Part shown: positions 1 to 6,188 of the stretch, in pieces
Position numbering within the stretch: the first letter of the stretch is position 1
Layout: each line of letters begins with the position of its first letter
Assembly (NCBI GenBank): GCA_009996555.1
Contig: JAACZX010000139.1
Coordinates: forward strand, 1 to 6,563
Direction: 5' to 3'
Length of the DNA: 6,563 nucleotides
Source: Chitinophagaceae bacterium
GTDB lineage: Bacteria > Bacteroidota > Bacteroidia > Chitinophagales > Chitinophagaceae
Translations under genes and position numbers: made by a program
The notes under the pieces: generated by a model
Databases searched by the model: none
What the model was told of the DNA's origin: nothing
The model's input: the letters and a program-made list of their open reading frames with translations, nothing else

Positions 1-1
1 T

Positions 2-724
2 GCAAGAGTTAACTATTATGCTTCTGAATGGAATGCTGTAATAGCAGATGCAAATGTTGCATTGTCGTTACGTCCTGTAGGTAATTCAGCAAATTACATT
101 GCTGCATTTTCCACAGCAGGAGAAACAGCGCCTTCTTCAGAAGTGTATTGGGCTGTTCCATCAGACAATGCTTTGCGTCCGGGTGGTGCCATCAGTGGTG
201 CAAGCCCCAACTATCGTGTAACAGCGGCCATGGGTGTTATTCTGCAGGCGCAGGGTGGTGCTTATGCTGATCCCGGTGTGAACAGATTCAACCAGGCTGG
301 TCTTGGTGGTGTTCAACGCACACTTTGTTGGAAATATCCCGGCATCCGCAGTTTTAAAGTATTCCGTGCAGGTGAGTTGTTGCTGATGCGTGCAGAAGCA
401 AAACAACGCACAAACGATCCTACTGCATTAACTGATCTTAATGCATTGCGTACTAACCGTGGTGTTGCAAACGGTGCAGAAGCAGGCGCAGCCTTGCTGG
501 ATGCAATTTTATTGCAGCGTCGTGTAGAGTTGCTGGGCGAAGGGCATCGTTGGTTTGATATCCGCAGGTCAACAAAAACCATTGTTCGTGCAGAGTGTGG
601 TGTGGCAAATGGCTCAAGAGCCGATAACTGCAACATAACATCTGCATCAAGGGCATGGACATTCCCGATTCCTTTCAATGAAATAAAAGTGAATCCGAAC
701 CTTCAGCAGAACCAAGGTTATTGA
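2..724 (+). CDS. SusD/RagB family nutrient-uptake outer membrane lipoprotein, C-terminal part (5' end outside window)
   Basis: The frame is open from the left edge, so the start and signal peptide are missing; 240 residues are visible, about half of a usual SusD protein. Visible landmarks of the SusD C-terminal region, numbered from the edge, are: the FRAGELLLMRAEAK helix (121-134, matching the family's YRLAEvyLiRAEA), LNALRTNRG (146-154), the hallmark RRVELLGEGHRWFDIRR (173-189), and the terminal FPIP...NPNLQQNQGY (221-240). Proteins of this family are surface lipoproteins that bind glycans or peptides and form a lid over a SusC-type TonB-dependent channel; the SusC gene normally lies directly upstream, here out of view. 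The substrate cannot be told from this fragment. Three Cys (109, 199, 210) are present; the last two flank a short loop and could form a disulfide (inference). A hairpin terminator follows 17 bases after the TGA stop, so this is the last gene of its unit. Confidence 0.96.
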   Translation, partial: ARVNYYASEWNAVIADANVALSLRPVGNSANYIAAFSTAGETAPSSEVYWAVPSDNALRPGGAISGASPNYRVTAAMGVILQAQGGAYADPGVNRFNQAGLGGVQRTLCWKYPGIRSFKVFRAGELLLMRAEAKQRTNDPTALTDLNALRTNRGVANGAEAGAALLDAILLQRRVELLGEGHRWFDIRRSTKTIVRAECGVANGSRADNCNITSASRAWTFPIPFNEIKVNPNLQQNQGY

Positions 725-741
725 TCAGTACAATACAATAG

Positions 742-777
742 AAAAAGCTGTTCAGTTTTTGCTGAACAGCTTTTTTT
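742..777. terminator. Bidirectional intrinsic terminator between convergent genes
   Basis: A perfect stem pairs bases 742-755 with 762-775 around a six-base loop (756-761). The core is AGCTGTTCAG/CTGAACAGCT. Seven T (771-777) follow on the plus strand, and five A (742-746) give a U tract on the minus strand. It sits between the stop of the SusD-like gene and the stop of the minus-strand gene at 782, so one hairpin can end both transcripts. Confidence 0.9.
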
Positions 778-781
778 GTCT

Positions 782-1084
782 TTACGGCTGTTGCTGCTCT
801 TCCTGTTGCGGAAGATGCGCATTCAACACTTCTTCGATCCTTTCATGCAACACCGTAGAAGACGAAGTCACCCAATCGGGCAGGTCGTGACCTTCCACAA
901 TTTTCCAGCGGCTGTCGTCTTTATGCATTTTAAACAACAGCCTGTTTCCACGCTCATCGGCCACGTCCACGGAAAAGAGACCTTCCTGTAAACCACCAAG
1001 TTTCCTGAAATTAAATTCACGTAAGCGCCCGTCTGCTTTTATCAAACGGGTAAATTGAATGTTTTTTGTTACCTGCAGTTTCAT
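782..1084 (-). CDS. Small cytoplasmic protein of unknown function (100 aa)
   Basis: I do not recognise a named family. The protein has no signal peptide or membrane segment and is predicted to be cytoplasmic. The first ~65 residues alternate charged and hydrophobic positions, which suggests a small beta-rich domain (for example LREFNFRKL, GLFSVDVADE, RLLFKMHKDD). The motif RWKIVEGHDLPDWV (59-72) is followed by a charged helix (HERIEEVLNAHL) and a Gln/Glu-rich tail ending QQEEQQQP. Coding is supported by a full ATG-to-TAA frame ending two bases from a terminator and by a composition matching its neighbours. The ATG at 1084 is preceded by an A-rich stretch rather than a Shine-Dalgarno site, as is usual in Bacteroidota. 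It is separated by 204 bases from the isomerase gene upstream, so it may have its own promoter, but none is clear. Confidence 0.75.
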   Translation of the reverse strand: MKLQVTKNIQFTRLIKADGRLREFNFRKLGGLQEGLFSVDVADERGNRLLFKMHKDDSRWKIVEGHDLPDWVTSSSTVLHERIEEVLNAHLPQQEEQQQP

Positions 1085-1288
1085 CAGTTCATTTTTTATT
1101 GATTACTGCCTGATGTGTTCGCTGTAAAAATGATTATCGCTTTTAAAGAAAATTGCTTGATCATTTTATCGCTCAATTCATCAGTAAGTAAGTTTTTTAG
1201 TTGTGTACAGCCCTACTGATGCGGATATGGGATAACAGAACAAAAGCAAATCCCGTGCTTAACTCAAAATTTGTGGAAAACTCAACCA
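1085..1288. other. Intergenic region with two short inverted repeats
   Basis: This 204-base AT-rich gap separates the isomerase stop from the small-protein start. It holds two perfect 8-bp inverted repeats: AAAATGAT (1127-1134) with ATCATTTT (1160-1167), and CATCAGTA (1179-1186) with TACTGATG (1214-1221). Their loops are long (25 and 27 bases) and no T tract follows, so neither is a good terminator. No TAnnTTTG promoter element of the Bacteroidota type was found on the minus strand. The region must hold the promoter of the 782-1084 gene if that gene is not read through from 1927, but I cannot place it. Confidence 0.3.
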
Positions 1289-1927
1289 CTAATCTTTTAA
1301 AATACGTGCTTCTTTGATGATGTCGATCTGCGGAAATTTATTGATGAACCATTTATTGCCTTTAAAATAAATGGAGTCGGCAGGTTTCATGGCATCATTT
1401 CCATATTCTGAAAAGAACTGGCGAACAACGTCCATGCCAATAATGACTTTTGCAAATGGAACAAAACCTTTTACACCGCCTGCATTGATGGTATCGTAAG
1501 TGAGATTATTACGAAGGTTAATGAAAACAGATGTTTTACGGGTGTTGGGGGCGCCTCTTGAAAAGCACAATGTGCTGTCGGTATTTGAGCCAACAACAGG
1601 TTCATCTTTCAGATTTTTTCCCTGCCAGAAAATATTCTTCTGTTTATCCTCGCTTACTCCAAACTGAACAAGATAGTCTTTGATGACACGAAAAACAACT
1701 GTGTTGTTATAATAACCACTGCGGATAAGCTGGTAAAACCGGTCAGCACCTAAGGGCGACCAGTTGCGATACACCTCAACAATGAAATTGCCTTTTGATG
1801 TTACAAACTCAGCTTTGAAGGTTTCAGGTGCTTTTAGTTTTAACAGGTTGGCATCTGTTTTTAATACCTGTGCATTGGTTTGTATAAACAGGAGAGTGGC
1901 GAAAACAAAAAACAGGAATGATCTCAT
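1289..1927 (-). CDS. Secreted cyclophilin-type peptidyl-prolyl cis-trans isomerase, divergent
   Basis: Residues 1-19 form a signal peptide with probable type I cleavage at TNA|Q, so the 212-residue product should act in the periplasm, where cyclophilins catalyse cis-trans isomerisation of X-Pro bonds during folding. The cyclophilin domain spans about residues 38-175: FVTSKGNFIVEVY, the VVFRVIKDYLVQFG segment (77-90) in place of the usual FHRVI..F.iQGGD, GAPNTRKTSVFINL (125-138) in place of GPNTNGSQFFI, and GFVPFAKVIIGMDVV (154-168). Arg80, Gln88 and Phe135 match the catalytic Arg, Gln and Phe of human CypA (R55, Q63, F113). QGGD is changed to QFGV and the drug-binding Trp position is not conserved, as in a subgroup of bacterial isomerases carrying QFG and GPNTR motifs. 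The C-terminal tail (182-212) is outside the core. It is flanked upstream by a terminator, so it is probably transcribed alone. Weak or specialised activity is possible. Confidence 0.9.
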   Translation of the reverse strand: MRSFLFFVFATLLFIQTNAQVLKTDANLLKLKAPETFKAEFVTSKGNFIVEVYRNWSPLGADRFYQLIRSGYYNNTVVFRVIKDYLVQFGVSEDKQKNIFWQGKNLKDEPVVGSNTDSTLCFSRGAPNTRKTSVFINLRNNLTYDTINAGGVKGFVPFAKVIIGMDVVRQFFSEYGNDAMKPADSIYFKGNKWFINKFPQIDIIKEARILKD

Positions 1928-1978
1928 GTTAAATAGTTGATGCTGAAAATTACAAAGCTTTCAGTAAACAGGTTGCAA

Positions 1979-2012
1979 TAAAAAATCCTCACAGCTTAAC
2001 TGTGAGGATTTT
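1979..2012 (-). terminator. Intrinsic terminator of the M14 peptidase operon
   Basis: A perfect 13-bp stem pairs 1982-1994 with 2000-2012 (core ATCCTCACAG/CTGTGAGGAT) around the five-base loop 1995-1999. Read on the minus strand it is followed by a six-T run (partly in the stem) and TATTG. It lies about 80 bases past the TGA of the M14 peptidase and upstream of the isomerase gene, separating the two transcripts. Confidence 0.88.
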
Positions 2013-2066
2013 CTTTGTGTATTTTTTAGTAGCGCAAAGAACAGAAACAATGTACAAAGGATTAAG

Positions 2067-2094
2067 AGATTCGTACTTCTTACCTCATACTTCA
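2067..2094 (-). repeat. Degenerate heptamer tandem repeat starting at the peptidase stop codon
   Basis: Read on the minus strand, four seven-base units follow one another without gaps: TGAAGTA, TGAGGTA, AGAAGTA, CGAATCT. The TGA of the first unit is the stop codon of the M14 peptidase. The first three units share the pattern nGArGTA; the fourth is decayed. No protein is encoded and the function is unknown. Confidence 0.5.
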
Positions 2095-3852
2095 TTTCTT
2101 CACCACACCGCCTTTCTTACTGTCAACAGTAATTGAGTATTTACCACTGCCTTGCACGATCCAGCGAACAGTAACAGTTGACATGCCGGGTATGTTTGCT
2201 ACTTCAATCTGTTCAGGATTGTTTGTTTGTTCCCTTGTAATGTTGAGGTCTGCATTTTCAACAATCATACCTGCAACTGTTTTTGCTCCACTGATGGAAA
2301 TATAATCGGGACGTTCAATTTTATATTTCAGATCATGACTGCTGTGCGTGGGCATAATACGGTTGTTTGAAATTGTTGCTGTGATCTCTTTCAACCCATT
2401 GCCGAGATCTTTTTCGGTAACTGTATCAATTTTTAAAGAAGGGGTGTGATAAGCATGATAGATAGTGAATGCCATGTTGCGGTGTGCATCACTCTCTAAC
2501 AAAAAGCCGGGATGTGCACGGCCAAAGTTTTTCTTGAAGCCACCAATTTCAATTTTGCCATATTGCGGATGATCATATTCATGCCAGTCAACAAACGCAT
2601 CTTTGAATAAAAGATAACGGTCGAAGTTGAAATTTGAATTATCCTGCGGGTTACGTGTGGCATCTTTGTTGAACATTAAATAAGGTGTCCATAATTCATT
2701 GGAGTAAGTGTATATGCCACGGCCGCCATAAAACCAATCAAGCTCACCACCATAAGCAGGGTAGAGGTCTTTGTGAACAACAAGATAACGGTAACCGGGA
2801 ATCAACTCTTCACCTTTGCGTGCAATAATATCATACACCTGCACATCCTGCGGATTGTAAGTTACCTGGTCTGTAGGATCACCGGGGCCACGCAAGATCA
2901 TACCGCCTGCATTGTGATACGATTGTGCACCTGCAATATTCGGATGCTTCATTACAAAATCCATCACTGCTCTTGTTTCAGGTAACGAGAAAGGATATTT
3001 GTACGCACCGTTCTGAATATAGTTTGGTTGCCATCCCCATCCCCAATCACGGTTAGGATCGTATTGAAATGTGTAACCATCTTCATTCACCACACCATCG
3101 CCATCATTATCTTTTCCTTCAAGACCAAGAATTTCATAATCGCCTTGTTCTTCCGGTCCTACCTGTATCATGCGTCGTGGATCAGATGGGTCGATGCGGT
3201 AACGTCCTGTTGAACTTTTGCGGCGCATCATCAGTATTTCATTATCACCATCAAGATCATCATAACCATCTTCGTCAACCAAACCATCACGGTCGTTATC
3301 AACAGGAATTACACCGGAACGTGGGCTGCTGCCTGTATTGGGTTCGTGAAAATAACTGTCACGCCCATCAGGGTTAATCGTTGGAACAATATAGAATACT
3401 TTATCGGCCAGCAGTTCCTGTATAAAGCGTGTGTCTTTAAATGTTTCAGTTAAATACCAGGCAGTGTATAATGAAAATTCAGCGCCTTGTACTTCGTTAG
3501 AGTGAATATTCCCGTCGATATACATACCTGGTTTTTGATCTGCATTTCCTTTTTTGAAATCAGTAACAGTGAGGCACCAGATATCACGGCCTTTAAATGA
3601 TTTGCCGATCGATTGCAGCTTTGCAAGATCGGGATGTGCCGCTGCAATTTTTTTCAGGATTTCTGTAATACCTGCATGATCGTAATAACGGTTCCAGCTA
3701 ACCGCAACTTTTGGTGTGGCTGGTGAACCTGCTGCTTTAAATATCTGATCGGCATTTTGTGCAGTTGCAAACAGGCAGGAAAAGCTGAATGCAGTTGCAG
3801 CGATATATTGTTTAATAGAACGTTTCATTGTTTTCTTGTTTGGAGTGAACAT
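2092..3852 (-). CDS. Secreted M14 family zinc carboxypeptidase, active-site complete, with Asp-rich insert
   Basis: This 586-residue protein has a signal peptide (residues 9-31, cleavage ATA|Q) and should be periplasmic or secreted. The M14 domain spans about residues 55-425. The zinc ligands are His117 and Glu120 in GNIHSNEVQGAE and His313 in QSYHN; Asn267-Arg268 in DPNRDW matches the substrate-binding NR pair; Tyr364 in LYPAYGGELDW matches CPA Tyr248; Glu386 in YTYSNELW is the catalytic base. It should cleave C-terminal residues or short peptides, substrate unknown. Between NPDG (160-163) and the NR motif lies an insert with two EF-hand-like loops (185-206 and 248-259), likely Ca2+ binding. 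A beta-rich C-terminal domain (about 430-580) follows, with no type IX sorting domain seen. The ATG at 3852 overlaps the upstream stop as TAATG; an in-frame ATG at 3828 (MKRSIKQY) gives a more typical 24-residue leader and may be the true start. Confidence 0.95.
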   Translation of the reverse strand: MFTPNKKTMKRSIKQYIAATAFSFSCLFATAQNADQIFKAAGSPATPKVAVSWNRYYDHAGITEILKKIAAAHPDLAKLQSIGKSFKGRDIWCLTVTDFKKGNADQKPGMYIDGNIHSNEVQGAEFSLYTAWYLTETFKDTRFIQELLADKVFYIVPTINPDGRDSYFHEPNTGSSPRSGVIPVDNDRDGLVDEDGYDDLDGDNEILMMRRKSSTGRYRIDPSDPRRMIQVGPEEQGDYEILGLEGKDNDGDGVVNEDGYTFQYDPNRDWGWGWQPNYIQNGAYKYPFSLPETRAVMDFVMKHPNIAGAQSYHNAGGMILRGPGDPTDQVTYNPQDVQVYDIIARKGEELIPGYRYLVVHKDLYPAYGGELDWFYGGRGIYTYSNELWTPYLMFNKDATRNPQDNSNFNFDRYLLFKDAFVDWHEYDHPQYGKIEIGGFKKNFGRAHPGFLLESDAHRNMAFTIYHAYHTPSLKIDTVTEKDLGNGLKEITATISNNRIMPTHSSHDLKYKIERPDYISISGAKTVAGMIVENADLNITREQTNNPEQIEVANIPGMSTVTVRWIVQGSGKYSITVDSKKGGVVKK

Positions 3853-5486
3853 TAAAGTGTAACCTCAATTGTTTTGCTGCCTGTAGTTGGGCTGCCTGCT
3901 TCAATGCTGAGCTTACCATTGCCTTTAATGAGCCAGCTTAATTGTGTTGAGCCAAACCCTTCCAGTGCATTGAGCAGTTGTATTTTCTTTCCGCTGATAA
4001 TAGATTGGGTGCTGCTGTTGTTCACTTTTACATTAATACGTTTTACCCAGTAGCTGCGTTCTCCTACTTTCGAATGCGATGGAAGAGCGCCTTTGTTGAT
4101 CACATCAACAGTAATTCTTGTTAACCCATTTGCCAGCTTTTCTGTTTTTACATTTATGATATCCACTTCAGGCTGTGCCGCTGCAAGTTTTACCAGGAAG
4201 CTGCTATGTTTCTTTACAAGATCAGGAACAAGCGAATAGGGAGGCGTATGCAATACAAACGGATCAATACCGCCCACTTCTACTTTCTGATCAGGAAAAT
4301 CGGGATGCTGAATCGTTTTCCATTCGGTAAATACATTGCTGATGTTTTGCTGGCCTGCCCAGCGCAGATAATTTGCAGCAGCATCTTCAACTGTAAATGC
4401 TTTTTCATTTTTTGTTGAATCAGGTTTTGTTTTTGGTACCCACCAGCCCGGCGTGCTGAAACTGAAACGGCCATAATGATAGTAGCCCCATGATAAGAAA
4501 TCGCCACCGGTTGCTGCAGAAGCAGGTGCATCTTTTAATGCAACTGATTTATTGTAGATGTCAGAAACCAGGCTGTTCACTTTTGTATCGGGCTGGAGCC
4601 AGCCTGCAAGAATAGGAGCGTTTGCTGTTTGCGGATTAAATGTGTAAGCTGTGCTGAGATTGTTGTTACTGCTGAAACTGACAACAGCATATACGTTAAA
4701 GCGTTCAAACAATTCATCAAGCAATGCCCTCGTTTCTTTTTCGGATGCAGGAAATTCGCCCGCACCTTGTGTAAACGACGGATGTTTGAAACTGAGATTT
4801 TTATTGAACCAAACGCCGCCTTCGCCATCTTCATTAAATGTGCCGTCTTTGTCATTATCCTTTCCTTCGCTAAACAAAAGATAATTTCCTTTTTCACCTT
4901 TGCTTACATCTGCTCTGATCAACACTCTTGGGTCGTTTGGATGAACACGGTGTGTACCCACCGGCGATTCAACACGCATCCAGGTGATCTTTCCATTGCC
5001 ATCAAGATCATCGTAGCCATCTTCGTTGTTTTTACCATCACGGTCATCGTCAGTTGAAACAGCATTACCCTGGCGTTCATAACGCAGCGATGCAAAGTAT
5101 TGTTCCATTGCATCCGGACTCATATTCGGAAAAATATAAAACGTTGTTTTGTTGAGCAGATTTTTAATACTGTCGCTGGTAATACCCAACAGTAAGTTTT
5201 CTGCAAAACCAATGGCAAGCTCTGTGCTTAGTGGAGCATGTCCTTCTACACCACCAACAACTGCTATCGCTGGTTTTGTTTCCGTATTGCCGGAGCCAAT
5301 GGTGATTTGCCAGATGTCTTTGCCGCCGTTTGTTTTTGTAAGCGATTTTACTTTTACCCATTTCGGATGGACTTTTGCCAGCGCCTGTATACGATTTGTT
5401 TGCGTGGCAAAATTACTGTAGCCGGATTGTGCGGAAAGACTGCTATACACAAACAGTCCTAAAATGCACACAAGCATTTTGTTCAT
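3852..5486 (-). CDS. Secreted M14 carboxypeptidase-like protein lacking the catalytic residues (probable pseudoenzyme)
   Basis: This 544-residue paralogue of the next gene has a signal peptide (1-19, cleavage LSA|Q) and the same order of parts: GGKDIWQITI (54-63), the ligand loop, NMSPDAMEQYF where the partner has NPDGRDSYF, two Asp-rich loops (146-167 and 210-221), ETRALLDELF (251-260), TGGDFLSWGYY (326-336) and a beta-rich C-terminal domain from about 400. The active site is gone: in the alignment HxxE becomes Glu81-x-x-Ala84 (GVEGHAPLSTE), the third ligand His becomes Ser272, Asn-Arg becomes Asn228-Lys229, and the catalytic Glu becomes Pro346 (FSFSTPGWW). The reading frame is intact and full-length, so this is not decay. 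A binding, chaperone or regulatory role beside the active enzyme is inference. Automatic annotation would probably call it an M14 peptidase. It is first in the two-gene unit; its stop overlaps the next start by one base. Confidence 0.9.
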   Translation of the reverse strand: MNKMLVCILGLFVYSSLSAQSGYSNFATQTNRIQALAKVHPKWVKVKSLTKTNGGKDIWQITIGSGNTETKPAIAVVGGVEGHAPLSTELAIGFAENLLLGITSDSIKNLLNKTTFYIFPNMSPDAMEQYFASLRYERQGNAVSTDDDRDGKNNEDGYDDLDGNGKITWMRVESPVGTHRVHPNDPRVLIRADVSKGEKGNYLLFSEGKDNDKDGTFNEDGEGGVWFNKNLSFKHPSFTQGAGEFPASEKETRALLDELFERFNVYAVVSFSSNNNLSTAYTFNPQTANAPILAGWLQPDTKVNSLVSDIYNKSVALKDAPASAATGGDFLSWGYYHYGRFSFSTPGWWVPKTKPDSTKNEKAFTVEDAAANYLRWAGQQNISNVFTEWKTIQHPDFPDQKVEVGGIDPFVLHTPPYSLVPDLVKKHSSFLVKLAAAQPEVDIINVKTEKLANGLTRITVDVINKGALPSHSKVGERSYWVKRINVKVNNSSTQSIISGKKIQLLNALEGFGSTQLSWLIKGNGKLSIEAGSPTTGSKTIEVTL

Positions 5487-5520
5487 GATGAAGTATTTGT
5501 TTTGGTAGCCGAATATACTG

Positions 5521-5546
5521 AAAACAGCTCCGTTATGAACTGCTTT
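5521..5546 (-). terminator. Possible weak terminator after the lipoprotein gene
   Basis: On the minus strand a 10-bp stem pairs 5537-5546 with 5521-5530 around a six-base loop (5531-5536). Two of the pairs are G-U wobbles that form only in the minus-strand RNA, and the 3' arm ends in TTTT. It lies between the lipoprotein stop (5580) and the start of the M14 pair (5486). The T tract is short and inside the stem, so termination may be partial. Confidence 0.4.
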
Positions 5547-5579
5547 TGATGAATGGCGAAAAGAGGTGATAAAATGTTG

Positions 5580-6188
5580 TTACCTGAACTTAGCAGAAAT
5601 AGTGTAACAAACCTTATCGTTGATGCGGTAAAATATTTCGTTGTTTACTTTTCTTGCACGACGCAGATTACGACGGTCGAGCAGTACACCTTTTTCATCG
5701 TAGTACTGTGGTTGACTGTAAAACGTAAGAATGAAATATTTTTCGGGAGAAAATGGCGCACGGAGCGATTTGTTACGGATAGACATGAACGTAAGTAAAC
5801 GCTTTTCTCCTGCAACATAGTAGTCGAGTTTGTTCACCCATGTGCAATTTGCCTGTTTCATATACTGCAATAAATAGGCAGTAGCAGTAGTATCGTATCC
5901 GTATTTATGTAAACTGTCGTAGAGTGATGGATCGCTCAGGTTAAATTCATATACATAACGGATACTGTCGGTTTTCATTTCAATCAATACATGCCTGAAT
6001 TGTTCATCGGTAAAACCAAGCGATAGAAGTTTTGGCTGTGCAATATGGCTATAGACCGCTTCAATTCCTACAATGTCTTTTTCATGTTCGTTGTAATAAT
6101 TTACAGGAAACTGCCGTGAAACAGCACAGCTGCTGAACAGTAGTACAAGCAGCAACAGATAGCTGATATGTTGAACGAATGATTTCAT
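5580..6188 (-). CDS. Small lipoprotein of unknown function (202 aa)
   Basis: The N-terminus is a lipoprotein signal: MKSF, a Leu-rich core (11-18) and the lipobox FSSC, with Cys21 as the lipidated residue. Phe at -3 is tolerated in Bacteroidota. The mature protein (about 182 residues) has no second membrane segment. It is rich in Tyr and charged residues and ends in a basic stretch with beta-strand character (RRNLRRARK, EIFYRIND, CYTISAKFR). Two further Cys (115, 194) could pair. I recognise no family. The protein is probably tethered to the periplasmic side of the inner or outer membrane, and no surface-export signal is obvious. Its ATG overlaps the stop of the upstream gene as ATGA, which points to translational coupling and a shared function with that gene. 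Its stop is 93 bases before the M14 pair. Confidence 0.85.
   Translation of the reverse strand: MKSFVQHISYLLLLVLLFSSCAVSRQFPVNYYNEHEKDIVGIEAVYSHIAQPKLLSLGFTDEQFRHVLIEMKTDSIRYVYEFNLSDPSLYDSLHKYGYDTTATAYLLQYMKQANCTWVNKLDYYVAGEKRLLTFMSIRNKSLRAPFSPEKYFILTFYSQPQYYDEKGVLLDRRNLRRARKVNNEIFYRINDKVCYTISAKFR

Noticed and set aside
313..678. Minus-strand frame of 121 codons inside the SusD-like gene
   Set aside because: It is a shadow of the SusD frame, whose family motifs are unmistakable.
1944..1975. Possible minus-strand promoter of the isomerase gene (TAATTTTC as -7 element with ATTG upstream)
   Set aside because: Both elements differ from the Bacteroidota consensus TAnnTTTG and TTTG, and in AT-rich DNA such matches are expected by chance.
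3028..3377. Short repeated CATC/ATCACC-like words on the plus strand that could suggest a DNA repeat
   Set aside because: They are the reverse complement of GAT/GAC/GGT codons of the Asp-Gly loops in the peptidase, so they reflect protein sequence.
3774..3780. Cys26 of the active M14 peptidase as a lipoprotein site
   Set aside because: The residues before it (SFS) do not fit a lipobox, and the hydrophobic core runs on past the Cys to a clear ATA|Q type I cleavage site.
4629..5057. Open plus-strand frame of 142 codons opposite the M14-like gene
   Set aside because: It lies wholly antisense to a well-supported gene, its translation resembles nothing I recognise, and long antisense frames are common opposite Asp/Gly-rich coding DNA.
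5487..5520. Possible minus-strand promoter of the M14 pair (TATATTCG resembling TAnnTTTG)
   Set aside because: There is one mismatch in the -7 element and no TTTG at the expected distance; too weak to annotate.
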